Below are positions 6,759 through 13,715 of a stretch of DNA of 13,715 nt, one piece after another (the first letter of the stretch is position 1; every line of letters begins with the position of its first letter). Under the pieces are notes generated by a model. The model had not been told where the DNA came from. It saw only the letters and a program-made list of their open reading frames with translations, and did no database searches. The position numbers and the translations under genes were made by a program. This stretch comes from UBA4655 sp044337015 (lineage in GTDB: Bacteria; Planctomycetota; Planctomycetia; Pirellulales; UBA1268), in NCBI GenBank assembly GCA_044337015.1, contig JBIIOJ010000057.1:1-13715 (forward strand), given 5' to 3'.

Positions 6759-9700
6759 TCAGGACCGGACGGCGAACGGCTCGCGGAACCGGTCCTGCAT
6801 CGCCTGCACGCCCATCGGCTCGGTCCGCAGGCCCTCCATCGCCCGCACGACCGCCTCCGCGGCCGGGAGCGTCGTGATGCAGGGCACGCCGTAGAGCACG
6901 CTCGCCGCGCGGATGCGGCCCTCGTCGGTGCGGGCCCCCTTGCCCCGAGGCGTGTTGAGGATGAGGTGGACACGCCCGTCGATCAGGTGGTCGATCAGGT
7001 TCGGGTGTCCCTCCTGGAGCTTCTTCACGACCTCGACCGCGACGCCCGCCGCGGCCAGGGCCCGCGCCGTGCCGCTCGTGGCGCTGAGCTCGAAGCCGAG
7101 CGCCACCAGCCGCCTGCCGAGCCCGACGATCGCCTCCTTCGCCTGGTCGCTCGCCACAGACAGGAAAATCCGTCCCTTCTCCGGCAGCATGATTCCTGCG
7201 GCGACCTGGCTCTTGGCGAAGGCGATGCTGAAGCGGTCGCTCACCCCCATCACTTCGCCCGTGCTCCGCATCTCGGGCCCAAGCGCGATATCGACGCCGG
7301 CGAACTTCACGAACGGGAAGACACTCTCCTTCACGCTCACATGCGAGGGCACCGGGTCGCTCTCGATCCCCTGCTCCGCCAGGCTCATGCCCGCCATCAC
7401 CTTCACGGCCACCTTCGCCACCGGCATGCCGGTCGCCTTCGCCACGAAGGGCACCGTGCGGCTGGCCCGAGGATTGACCTCGATCACGTAGAGCGTCGGA
7501 CGCAGGCCTCCGTCGCCGTCGGGCTCCTTCTTCACCGCGAACTGAACGTTCATGAGGCCCACGACGCCGAGGCTCCGCGCGAGGCCGGCGGCAGCCCGTT
7601 TGATCTCTTCCACGACCTCCACGGAAAGACTGTGGGGTGGGATGCAGCAGGCGGAATCGCCGGAATGCACGCCGGCCTCCTCCACGTGCTCCATCACGCC
7701 GGCCACGATCACGTCCTTCCCGTCGCAGATGCAGTCGACGTCCACCTCGATCGCATCCTCGAGGAACCGGTCGATGAGCACCGGCTGCCCCTGAGCCACG
7801 GCAAATGCCTCGGCGACGTACCGCTCGAACTGCACCTGGTCATAGCAGATCTCCATCGCCCTTCCGCCGAGCACGAAGCTCGGCCGCACGAGCGACGGGT
7901 AGCCGATCCGAGTGACCTCGCGACGGGCCTGCTCGAGCGTGCGGGCGATGCCGCTCGCCGGCTGCTTCAGCTCGAGCGTGTCGAGCAGTTCGCGGAATTT
8001 CTCCCGGTCCTCGGCCGTCTCGATCGTCTCCACGCTCGTGCCGATGATCGGCAGCCCCGCCGAGGAGAGGGCCCTCGCGAGATTGAGCGGCGTCTGGCCG
8101 CCGAGCTGCACGATCACGCCGTCGGGCTGGATCGCGTCGGCAATGTTGAGCACGTCCTCGCAGGTGAGCGGCTCGAAGAAGAGCATGTCGCTCGTGTCGT
8201 AGTCGGTGCTCACGGTCTCGGGGTTCGAGTTGACCATCACGCTCTCGATTCCCATCTCTCGGAGGGCGAAGCTCGCGTGGCAGCAGCAGTAGTCGAACTC
8301 GATTCCCTGGCCGATCCGGTTGGGGCCGCCGCCGAGGATCATGACTCGCTTCCGGCCGGGCTGCTTCGGGCGGACCTCGCTCTCCTCTTCCCAGGTGGAG
8401 TAGTAGTAGGGCGTGAACGCCTCGAACTCGGCCGCGCAGGTGTCGACCGCCTTGAAGGTCGCGACGATCCCTCGCCGCTTCCGCTCCTCCCGCACCTCGA
8501 GCTCCGACCCGCCGAGCATCACGGCGAGCTGCCGATCGGAAAATCCATACTGCTTCGCCTGCCGCAGCATGGCGTCGTCGACCGCCCGCAGGCTTCCGAC
8601 CGACCGCAGCAGGCTCTCGAACTCCACGATCTGCAGCAACTGGTCGAGGAACCAGGGGTCGATCGCGGTGAGCTCGTGAAGCTCCTCTGTGCCGAGGCCG
8701 GCCTTGATCGCGTACCGCAGGTACCAGACGCGGTCGGGGTCGGGCGTGGCGACCCTCGCTCGGATCTCGTCGATCGACGGCTCCGCGGCCGTGCCCCAGA
8801 GGTCCTTGCCGTCGCAGCCGAAGCCGAAACTGCCCACCTCCAGCCCCCGGAGCGCCTTCTGAAAAGCCTCCTTGAAGGTCCGGCCGATCGCCATCGTCTC
8901 GCCGACGCTCTTCATCTGCGTCGTGAGCCGGCTGTCGGCCTCGGGAAACTTCTCGAAGGCGAACCTGGGCACCTTCACCACGACGTAGTCGATCGAGGGC
9001 TCGAAGCAGGCCTTCGTCTTCCTCGTGATGTCGTTTTGCAGCTCGTGGAGCCGCCAGCCAACGGCGAGCTTGGCCGCGATCTTCGCGATCGGAAATCCCG
9101 TCGCCTTGCTCGCCAGGGCCGACGACCGGCTCACCCGCGGATTCATCTCGATCACGATCATCCGGCCGGTCCGCGGATCGACGGCGAACTGGATGTTCGA
9201 GCCGCCCGTCTCGACGCCGATCGCCCTGATCACGGCGAAGCTCGCATCCCGCATCCGCTGGTACTGCTTGTCGGTGAGCGTCATCGCAGGGGCGACCGTG
9301 ATCGAGTCGCCGGTGTGCACGCCGCAGGGATCGAAGTTTTCGATGGAGCAGATCACGACGGCGTTGTCGTCGGCGTCCCGCATCACCTCCATCTCGTATT
9401 CCTTCCAGCCGAGGATCGACTCCTCGACGAGCACCTCGCCCACCGGCGAGAGGTCGAGCCCCCGCTGCACCTTCTGGTCGAACTCGTCGCGATTGAAGGC
9501 GACGCCCGACCCCGAGCCGCCGAGCGTGAAGCTCGGCCGGATCACCGCGGGCAGACCGATCTCCCCGAGCACCTCGCGGGCCTCGGCAAGGCTCTTCACG
9601 ATCCGGCCGCGGCAGGTCTCGAGGCCGATCTTCTGCATCGTCGACTTGAAGATCTCGCGGTCCTCGCCCCGGCGAATCGCCTCGGCCTTCGCGCCGATCA

Positions 9701-10043
9701 TCTCGACGCCGTGCTTCGCGAGGATGCCGCGGCGGTCGAGCTCCATGGCGAGGTTGAGGGCCGTCTGGCCGCCGAGCGTCGGCAGCACGGCGTCGGGCTT
9801 CTCCAGCTCGATCACCTTTTCGACCATCTGCCAGGTGAGCGGCTCGATGTAGGTCCGGTCGGCCGTGCCCGGATCGGTCATGATCGTGGCCGGGTTCGAG
9901 TTCACGAGCACGACTCGGTAGCCGTCCTCGCGGAGCGCCTTGCAGGCCTGCGTGCCTGAATAGTCGAACTCGCAGGCCTGCCCGATGACGATCGGCCCGG
10001 ATCCGATGAGGAGAATCGTGTGGAGATCGTCTCGGCGGGGCAT
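6759..10043 (-). CDS. carB: Carbamoyl-phosphate synthase large subunit
   Basis: The 1094-residue product makes carbamoyl phosphate from bicarbonate, ammonia and two ATP, feeding pyrimidine and arginine synthesis; ammonia normally comes through the glutaminase subunit CarA. Two homologous ATP-grasp halves are visible. The first begins with ILLIGSGPIVIGQACEFDYS and contains EMNPRVSRSSALASKATG; the second begins near residue 570 with GGGPNRIGQGIEFDYCC and contains EVNPRASRTVPFVAKATG. An MGS-like allosteric domain forms the last roughly 130 residues (from about FLSVASDQAKEAIVGL). Length is close to the 1073 residues of E. coli CarB and nothing appears missing. The ATG at 10043 is chosen because it directly precedes the family's N-terminus; an in-frame ATG at 10085 would add 14 unconserved residues. 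No carA is adjacent, and I see no PyrR-type attenuator in the short leader. It is divergent from ahpD. Confidence 0.97.
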   Translation of the reverse strand: MPRRDDLHTILLIGSGPIVIGQACEFDYSGTQACKALREDGYRVVLVNSNPATIMTDPGTADRTYIEPLTWQMVEKVIELEKPDAVLPTLGGQTALNLAMELDRRGILAKHGVEMIGAKAEAIRRGEDREIFKSTMQKIGLETCRGRIVKSLAEAREVLGEIGLPAVIRPSFTLGGSGSGVAFNRDEFDQKVQRGLDLSPVGEVLVEESILGWKEYEMEVMRDADDNAVVICSIENFDPCGVHTGDSITVAPAMTLTDKQYQRMRDASFAVIRAIGVETGGSNIQFAVDPRTGRMIVIEMNPRVSRSSALASKATGFPIAKIAAKLAVGWRLHELQNDITRKTKACFEPSIDYVVVKVPRFAFEKFPEADSRLTTQMKSVGETMAIGRTFKEAFQKALRGLEVGSFGFGCDGKDLWGTAAEPSIDEIRARVATPDPDRVWYLRYAIKAGLGTEELHELTAIDPWFLDQLLQIVEFESLLRSVGSLRAVDDAMLRQAKQYGFSDRQLAVMLGGSELEVREERKRRGIVATFKAVDTCAAEFEAFTPYYYSTWEEESEVRPKQPGRKRVMILGGGPNRIGQGIEFDYCCCHASFALREMGIESVMVNSNPETVSTDYDTSDMLFFEPLTCEDVLNIADAIQPDGVIVQLGGQTPLNLARALSSAGLPIIGTSVETIETAEDREKFRELLDTLELKQPASGIARTLEQARREVTRIGYPSLVRPSFVLGGRAMEICYDQVQFERYVAEAFAVAQGQPVLIDRFLEDAIEVDVDCICDGKDVIVAGVMEHVEEAGVHSGDSACCIPPHSLSVEVVEEIKRAAAGLARSLGVVGLMNVQFAVKKEPDGDGGLRPTLYVIEVNPRASRTVPFVAKATGMPVAKVAVKVMAGMSLAEQGIESDPVPSHVSVKESVFPFVKFAGVDIALGPEMRSTGEVMGVSDRFSIAFAKSQVAAGIMLPEKGRIFLSVASDQAKEAIVGLGRRLVALGFELSATSGTARALAAAGVAVEVVKKLQEGHPNLIDHLIDGRVHLILNTPRGKGARTDEGRIRAASVLYGVPCITTLPAAEAVVRAMEGLRTEPMGVQAMQDRFREPFAVRS

Positions 10044-10075
10044 GCAAAAATCCCGGATGCGCGCAAAACTGCCAG

Positions 10076-10105
10076 AGCGTAGCATCCACCCCCGCGACTC
10101 ATCAA
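10076..10105 (-). promoter_or_regulatory. Candidate carB promoter
   Basis: On the minus strand TTGATG (plus positions 10100-10105) and TACGCT (10076-10081) are separated by 18 bases and resemble sigma-70 -35 and -10 boxes. Transcription would start about 25 bases before the carB ATG. The match is partial and rests on reading by eye. It sits next to the ahpD -10 box on the opposite strand. Confidence 0.4.
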
Positions 10106-10113
10106 CGAACCGC

Positions 10114-10146
10114 TACAATTTCCGCGACCGACACGACCTGCAGGAG
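10114..10146 (+). promoter_or_regulatory. Candidate ahpD promoter -10 box and ribosome binding site
   Basis: TACAAT at 10114-10119 is a good -10 box, preceded by GC, with no clear -35 at the right distance. CAGGAG at 10141-10146 is a strong Shine-Dalgarno sequence seven bases... specifically six bases (10147-10152) before the ATG at 10153, and it decides that start over longer in-frame readings. I see no clear OxyR-like palindrome. Confidence 0.5.
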
Positions 10147-10152
10147 CACCGC

Positions 10153-10695
10153 ATGAGCATCGCCACCCCCTCGCTCGACGCCTGCCGCGACAGGCTGCCC
10201 GACGAGCTCAAGGACATCCGCCTCAATCTCGCCGCCGTTCTGACCGGCGAGAACCTCTCCGCCGTGCAGTCCCTCGGCGTGGCGCTCGCCGCCGCCCGGT
10301 TCGTCCGATCGAATCCGCTGGCCGACGCGATCGAATCGGATCTCCGCGGCGGAGGGGGCGAGTCGTCCGCGGCCGTCATCTCCGACGCCGTCGCGTCGTC
10401 GGGCCTCATGGCGATGAACACCGTCTACTACCGGTTTCGTCACATGCTCGGGAAGGAGAGCTACGAGGCCCGCTCCCCCCGTCTGCGGATGGGCCGGATG
10501 GCCCAGCCCGCGACAAGCAAGGCCGACTTCGAACTCATGAGCCTCGGCTGTGCGGCGCTCGCCGGGTGCGAGCTGTGCATCAAGAACCACGAGGCGAGCC
10601 TGCTCCACCTGGGGGTGAGCGAGGACGCCTGCCACGACGCCGTCCGCATCGCCGCGGTGGTGAATGCAGCCGCATGCGGGCTTGCCGGCGGCTAG
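10153..10695 (+). CDS. ahpD: AhpD-type alkylhydroperoxidase (carboxymuconolactone decarboxylase fold)
   Basis: The 180-residue product matches AhpD, a cytosolic CxxC protein that reduces peroxiredoxin AhpC and has weak peroxidase activity itself. The proton-relay residues characterised in Mycobacterium tuberculosis AhpD are present with the same spacing: E127, C139, C142 and H146 (in GCELCIKNHE). The N-terminal LPDELKDIRLNL and central MAMNTVYYRF segments are typical of true AhpD rather than generic carboxymuconolactone decarboxylases. The ATG at 10153 follows CAGGAG and directly begins the conserved N-terminus. AhpC, its usual neighbour and substrate, is absent within the window, so the partner must be encoded elsewhere or be a different peroxiredoxin. 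It is divergent from carB over 109 bases and lies 64 bases before fabH. Confidence 0.93.
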   Translation: MSIATPSLDACRDRLPDELKDIRLNLAAVLTGENLSAVQSLGVALAAARFVRSNPLADAIESDLRGGGGESSAAVISDAVASSGLMAMNTVYYRFRHMLGKESYEARSPRLRMGRMAQPATSKADFELMSLGCAALAGCELCIKNHEASLLHLGVSEDACHDAVRIAAVVNAAACGLAGG

Positions 10696-10704
10696 CCATC
10701 TACC

Positions 10705-10749
10705 TATCCTCCGACCCCCGCCCCTACCCTCCCGGCTCCCCGGAGCCTG
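10705..10749 (+). promoter_or_regulatory. Pyrimidine-rich ahpD-fabH gap with weak -10 and a palindrome
   Basis: The 64-base gap is strikingly C/T-rich on the + strand. TATCCT at 10705-10710 could be a weak -10 box. GGCTCC (10734-10739 region) and GGAGCC (10742-10747) form a short inverted repeat around the GGAG that may serve as the fabH ribosome site, although it lies about 14 bases from the ATG. The 12-mer CCCCGGAGCCTG (10738-10749) recurs exactly in front of pepF. Function is uncertain. Confidence 0.3.
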
Positions 10750-10759
10750 TTCCCCCACG

Positions 10760-11794
10760 ATGTCCGACATCCTCGAATCGCCGAGGCACTCACGGTTCGG
10801 AAGGGCCGTCGGCTTTCGCCTCGTCGGCATCGGCGGCTTCGCCCCGGACAATGTCGTCACGAACGCCGACCTCGCCCGCCTCGGCTGCGATGCCGAGTGG
10901 ATCGAGACGCGAAGCGGCATCCGCGAGCGGCGGCATGCCCCGCCGGAGATGGCCACGAGCGACATGGCCGTCGCGGCCGGAGAGCGGGCGATCGCGGCCG
11001 GCGCGGTCGATCGCCGCTCGATCGACCTGCTGGTGCTCGGCACGTTCACACCCGACATGCTGATCCCGTCGACGGCCTGCATCGTGCAGGAGAAGCTCGA
11101 TCTCGACGCCCCGGCGATGGACGTCACGGCCGCCTGCGCGGGGTTCGTCTACGCCCTGGCGACGGCGGCGCAGTTCCTCACGGCAGGATCGAGCGCGACG
11201 GCGATCGTGATCGGCGCCGATGCCAACTCGCGGCTCGTCGACCCGAACGACCTCAAGACCTGGCCGCTCTTCGGCGATGGCGCCGGCGCCGTCGTGCTCA
11301 CCCGCGATGAGCGTGCGGCCGCGGGCGACGTCCGGGGCCTGCTCGCCTTCTCGCTCGGCTCCGACGGCCGGGGAGCGGGCCTGCTCGCCTGCCCGATGAG
11401 CGGTTCCCGCGAGCCGATCTCGGAAGAGGGTGCCCGCAACCGCCGTCAGTTCATGCAGATGGACGGCAGGGCGGTCTTCAAGTGGGCGATCCGGCTCGCC
11501 GAGCAGAACGTGCGGGAGGTCGTCGCCCACGCGGGCCTCTCGCTTTCCGACATCGACTGCTTCATCCTCCACCAGGCCAACGCCCGGATCGTCGAGGGAG
11601 CCCGCGAGGCGCTCGGCATCCCACCGGAGAAGTTCGTGATGAACCTCGACCGCTACGGCAACACTTCGAGTGGCTCGATCCCGTTGGCGATGGACGAGGC
11701 CTGGCGGGCGGGCCGCATCGGCCCGGGCAGCACGGTCGTCGTCTGCGGCTTCGGCGGCGGCCTCGCCTGGGGCAGCGCCGTCTGGCGGCTCTGA
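10760..11794 (+). CDS. fabH: Beta-ketoacyl-ACP synthase III
   Basis: The 344-residue enzyme catalyses the first condensation of type II fatty-acid synthesis, joining an acyl-CoA (typically acetyl-CoA or a branched starter) to malonyl-ACP. The thiolase-fold triad is visible: C126 in DVTAACAGFVYAL, H271 in FILHQANARI and N301 in RYGNTSSGSIPLA. The His-to-Asn spacing of 30 equals that of E. coli FabH (H244, N274). The C-terminal GFGGGLAWGSAVWRL is characteristic. The ATG at 10760 gives a 20-residue lead before FRLVGIGGF, slightly longer than in E. coli (317 residues in total); a longer in-frame reading from 10664 would overlap ahpD and is rejected. The usual plsX, fabD, fabG and acpP neighbours are absent, so it may be a stand-alone or second copy. 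Starter preference cannot be read from the sequence. Confidence 0.94.
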   Translation: MSDILESPRHSRFGRAVGFRLVGIGGFAPDNVVTNADLARLGCDAEWIETRSGIRERRHAPPEMATSDMAVAAGERAIAAGAVDRRSIDLLVLGTFTPDMLIPSTACIVQEKLDLDAPAMDVTAACAGFVYALATAAQFLTAGSSATAIVIGADANSRLVDPNDLKTWPLFGDGAGAVVLTRDERAAAGDVRGLLAFSLGSDGRGAGLLACPMSGSREPISEEGARNRRQFMQMDGRAVFKWAIRLAEQNVREVVAHAGLSLSDIDCFILHQANARIVEGAREALGIPPEKFVMNLDRYGNTSSGSIPLAMDEAWRAGRIGPGSTVVVCGFGGGLAWGSAVWRL

Positions 11795-11818
11795 GGGTGG
11801 TCGGCTCCGCGCGGCCGC

Positions 11819-11844
11819 TATGATGTCGGGTTCTCACCCCGGAG
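11819..11844 (+). promoter_or_regulatory. Candidate pepF promoter -10 box and ribosome binding site
   Basis: TATGAT at 11819-11824, preceded by GC as at the ahpD promoter, is a plausible -10 box; no clear -35 is seen. GGAG at 11841-11844 is the best Shine-Dalgarno candidate, 11 bases before the ATG at 11856. The implied leader is only about 25 bases. An own promoter suggests pepF is not wholly dependent on fabH transcription. Confidence 0.4.
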
Positions 11845-11855
11845 CCTGACAATCG

Positions 11856-13655
11856 ATGACCGCACGCACGCTGCCTGCCCGGAAGGACGTTCCCGCCGGC
11901 GACACCTGGGATTTGAAGAGCCTGTTCGCCTCAGACGGCGAGTGGGAGCAGGCTCTCGCGTCGTGGGAGAAGCGGATCGAGGGCTTCGCGGCGTTCGCGG
12001 GCACGCTCGGCTCGTCGGCCGGACGGCTCGCGGAGTGCCTCGCGTTCGACCTCGCGATCGACCGCGACGGCGACCGTATCGGCACCTACGCCTTCCTGCG
12101 GGCGAGCGAGGACCAGGCCGCGCAGGATGCCCAGCGAATGGTCGGGAGGTTCCAGCACGTCGCCACGCTCGCCGGGGAAAAGGCGAGCTTCATCCGGCCC
12201 GAGATCATGGCGATCGACCCGGCTGCACTCGCCCAGTGGATGAACGAGCCCGTGCTCGCCCCCTACCAGCTCGTGCTCGAGCGGCTCGTCCGGACGCGGC
12301 CCCACGTGCTCTCTGAAAAGGAGGAGCGGCTCCTCGCCATGCAGGGCACGTTCGCGGGCACCGCTTCGAAGGCGTTTCGCCAGCTCACCGACGCCGACTT
12401 GAAGTTCGGCACGCTGCGAAACGGCCGCGGCGAGGAGGTCGAGCTCTCGAACGCCTCGTTCATGACGTTCCTCCACGACGTCGATCCGGCAGTGCGGAAG
12501 GCGGCCTTCCACCAGTACTACCGGCAGTACGAGGCCCATTCGAACACGCTCGCCGCGACCCTCTCGGGCTCCAACGAGCGCGACGTCTATTCGGCGAGGG
12601 TCCGCAACCACACGACCGCCGTCGGGGCCGCGCTCTTCGCCGACAACGTGCCGATCGCCGTCTATGATCAGCTCATCGCGGCCGTGCGGGCGAACCTCCC
12701 GGCCGTCCACCGCTATTACGCCCTGCGGAAGCGGGTGCTGGGCCTCCCGGAGATCCACCACTACGACACCTACGTCCCGCTCGTCGCCGAGCTCGAGAAG
12801 CGGCACACCTGGGACGAGGCGGTCGGTCTCGTCATCGAGTCGCTCGGCCCCCTCGGCAGCGACTACTGCTCGCGGCTCGAGAAGGGCCTCCGCGGCCGCT
12901 GGTGCGACCGCTACCCCAACGCCGGCAAGCAGTCGGGCGCCTTCAGCTCCGGCACCTACGAATCCGACCCCTACATCCTCATGAACTTCGAGGAGGAGGT
13001 GATCGAGCACGTCTTCACGCTCGCCCACGAGGCGGGCCATTCAATGCACACCCGCTACTCCGCGGAGCACCAGCCCTACCAGTACTCCGGCTACACCATC
13101 TTCGTGGCGGAGGTGGCGAGCACGTTCAACGAGCAGCTGCTCACGCGGCTGTTGCTCTCGCGGGCGACGAACCCACGGGAGCGGGCCGCGATCATCGCCC
13201 GCGAGATCGACGCGATCCGGGCGACGATCGTGCGGCAGACGATGTTCGCCGAGTTCGAGCGGAAGAGCCACGCCTCGGCCGAGGCGGGCGAGCCGCTCAC
13301 GCTGGAGCGGATCCGCGGCATCTACCGCGAACTGCTCGACGCCTACTTCGGCCCCGGCTTCGCGATCGATAGCGAGCTCGAGCTCGAATGCCTCAGGATC
13401 CCCCACTTCTACAACGCCTTCTACGTCTACAAGTACGCGACGGGCCTCTCCGCCGCGATCGCACTTGCGAAGAAGGTGGCAGAGGGGGGCCCGAAAGACC
13501 TCGAGGCCTACCTCGGATTCCTAAAGGGAGGCTCGTCGAAGTGGCCGCTCGACCTCCTCCGCGACGCCGGCGTCGACCTCGAAAAGCCCGAGCCCGTCGC
13601 CACCGCCCTCGCCCGCTTCTCCGAGCTCGTCGAAGAACTCGACGGCCTGCTGTGA
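11856..13655 (+). CDS. pepF: Oligoendopeptidase F, M3 family zinc metallopeptidase
   Basis: The 599-residue cytosolic enzyme cleaves oligopeptides of medium length and serves peptide turnover. The zinc motif HEAGH is at 391-395, with the expected third ligand E419 in FVAEVASTFNE. The context AHEAGHSMHTRYS and the later IPHFYNAFYVYKYATGLS are typical of the PepF/M3B branch. Length equals that of Lactococcus PepF (about 600). The N-terminus (DVPAGDTWDLKSLFASDGEWEQ, in part) is the usual PepF opening, which supports the ATG at 11856. No signal peptide or membrane segment is seen. It lies 61 bases after fabH on the same strand with its own candidate promoter. Confidence 0.96.
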   Translation: MTARTLPARKDVPAGDTWDLKSLFASDGEWEQALASWEKRIEGFAAFAGTLGSSAGRLAECLAFDLAIDRDGDRIGTYAFLRASEDQAAQDAQRMVGRFQHVATLAGEKASFIRPEIMAIDPAALAQWMNEPVLAPYQLVLERLVRTRPHVLSEKEERLLAMQGTFAGTASKAFRQLTDADLKFGTLRNGRGEEVELSNASFMTFLHDVDPAVRKAAFHQYYRQYEAHSNTLAATLSGSNERDVYSARVRNHTTAVGAALFADNVPIAVYDQLIAAVRANLPAVHRYYALRKRVLGLPEIHHYDTYVPLVAELEKRHTWDEAVGLVIESLGPLGSDYCSRLEKGLRGRWCDRYPNAGKQSGAFSSGTYESDPYILMNFEEEVIEHVFTLAHEAGHSMHTRYSAEHQPYQYSGYTIFVAEVASTFNEQLLTRLLLSRATNPRERAAIIAREIDAIRATIVRQTMFAEFERKSHASAEAGEPLTLERIRGIYRELLDAYFGPGFAIDSELELECLRIPHFYNAFYVYKYATGLSAAIALAKKVAEGGPKDLEAYLGFLKGGSSKWPLDLLRDAGVDLEKPEPVATALARFSELVEELDGLL

Positions 13656-13715
13656 ACACGGCCCAAGGCTGACGGAGGCCGCATTGCCGCCGTGGGGGGG
13701 GGCCCCACCGCCCGA
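13656..13715 (+). other. Window tail after pepF
   Basis: These 60 bases hold no confirmed gene. CGGAGG (13673-13678) precedes a TTG at 13684 by five bases, and that frame stays open to the window end, so a following gene could begin here. A run of nine G (13694-13702) is flanked by GTGGGG and CCCCAC (13692-13697, 13703-13708), a possible hairpin without a T-run, so not a standard terminator. Confidence 0.25.

Noticed and set aside
6561..9959. Very long + strand open frame (1132 codons) antisense to carB
   Set aside because: It lies opposite an unmistakable carB, is rich in Arg, His, Asp and Leu with no domain, and is the expected by-product of high G+C third positions.
10044..10075. PyrR-type attenuator or riboswitch in the carB leader
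   Set aside because: The leader is only about 30 bases from the candidate start site and shows no paired antiterminator/terminator helices.
13652..13672. GTGA overlap at the pepF stop starting a 6-codon ORF (MNTAQG)
   Set aside because: It is too short, with no ribosome site specific to it and no downstream gene start at its stop, so chance is the simplest explanation.
13692..13708. G-run hairpin as a pepF terminator
   Set aside because: The stem is only six bases with a homopolymer loop and no U-run after it; sequencing of such a G-run is also error-prone.

Overview
This is a G+C-rich, gene-dense chromosomal window of mostly housekeeping genes. The likely source is a planctomycete (Pirellulales-like). 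This rests on the NagB/PIG-L fusion, a secreted repeat-helix protein of a type I associate with that phylum, the high G+C content and TANNNT -10 boxes preceded by GC. The lineage is an inference; no rRNA or other marker gene is present. I see no mobile-element gene, CRISPR array, tRNA, rRNA or defence system.

Layout. At the left edge, on the + strand, a glucosamine-6-phosphate deaminase fused to a PIG-L/LmbE deacetylase domain (cut by the window start) is followed by a glutamine-dependent NAD+ synthetase (nadE). They meet in an unusual array of 26-bp tandem repeats. Converging on them from the right is a minus-strand block reading carB (carbamoyl-phosphate synthase large subunit), then a possible 21-codon leader ORF, then a fused RlmL/RlmK 23S rRNA methyltransferase, then a small exported helical protein with an internal duplication. 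From a divergent promoter region next to carB, three + strand genes read rightwards: ahpD-type peroxidase-reductase protein, fabH (ketoacyl-ACP synthase III) and pepF (M3 oligoendopeptidase). The window ends 60 bases after pepF.

The genes do not form one pathway. They cover amino-sugar catabolism (GlcNAc-6-P to GlcN-6-P to fructose-6-P), NAD synthesis, pyrimidine/arginine precursor synthesis, ribosome modification, peroxide defence, fatty-acid initiation and peptide turnover. Several usual partners are absent here: carA beside carB, ahpC beside ahpD, and plsX or other fab genes beside fabH.

The most unusual structure is at the nagB-nadE junction (1648-1743). Decayed tandem units each begin with ATG and end in a G-rich, Shine-Dalgarno-like run. 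They create two mini-ORFs that hand on from the nagB stop to the nadE start through three consecutive ATGA overlaps. A similar GTGA overlap joins the 21-codon ORF to rlmL. I found no convincing new enzyme system.
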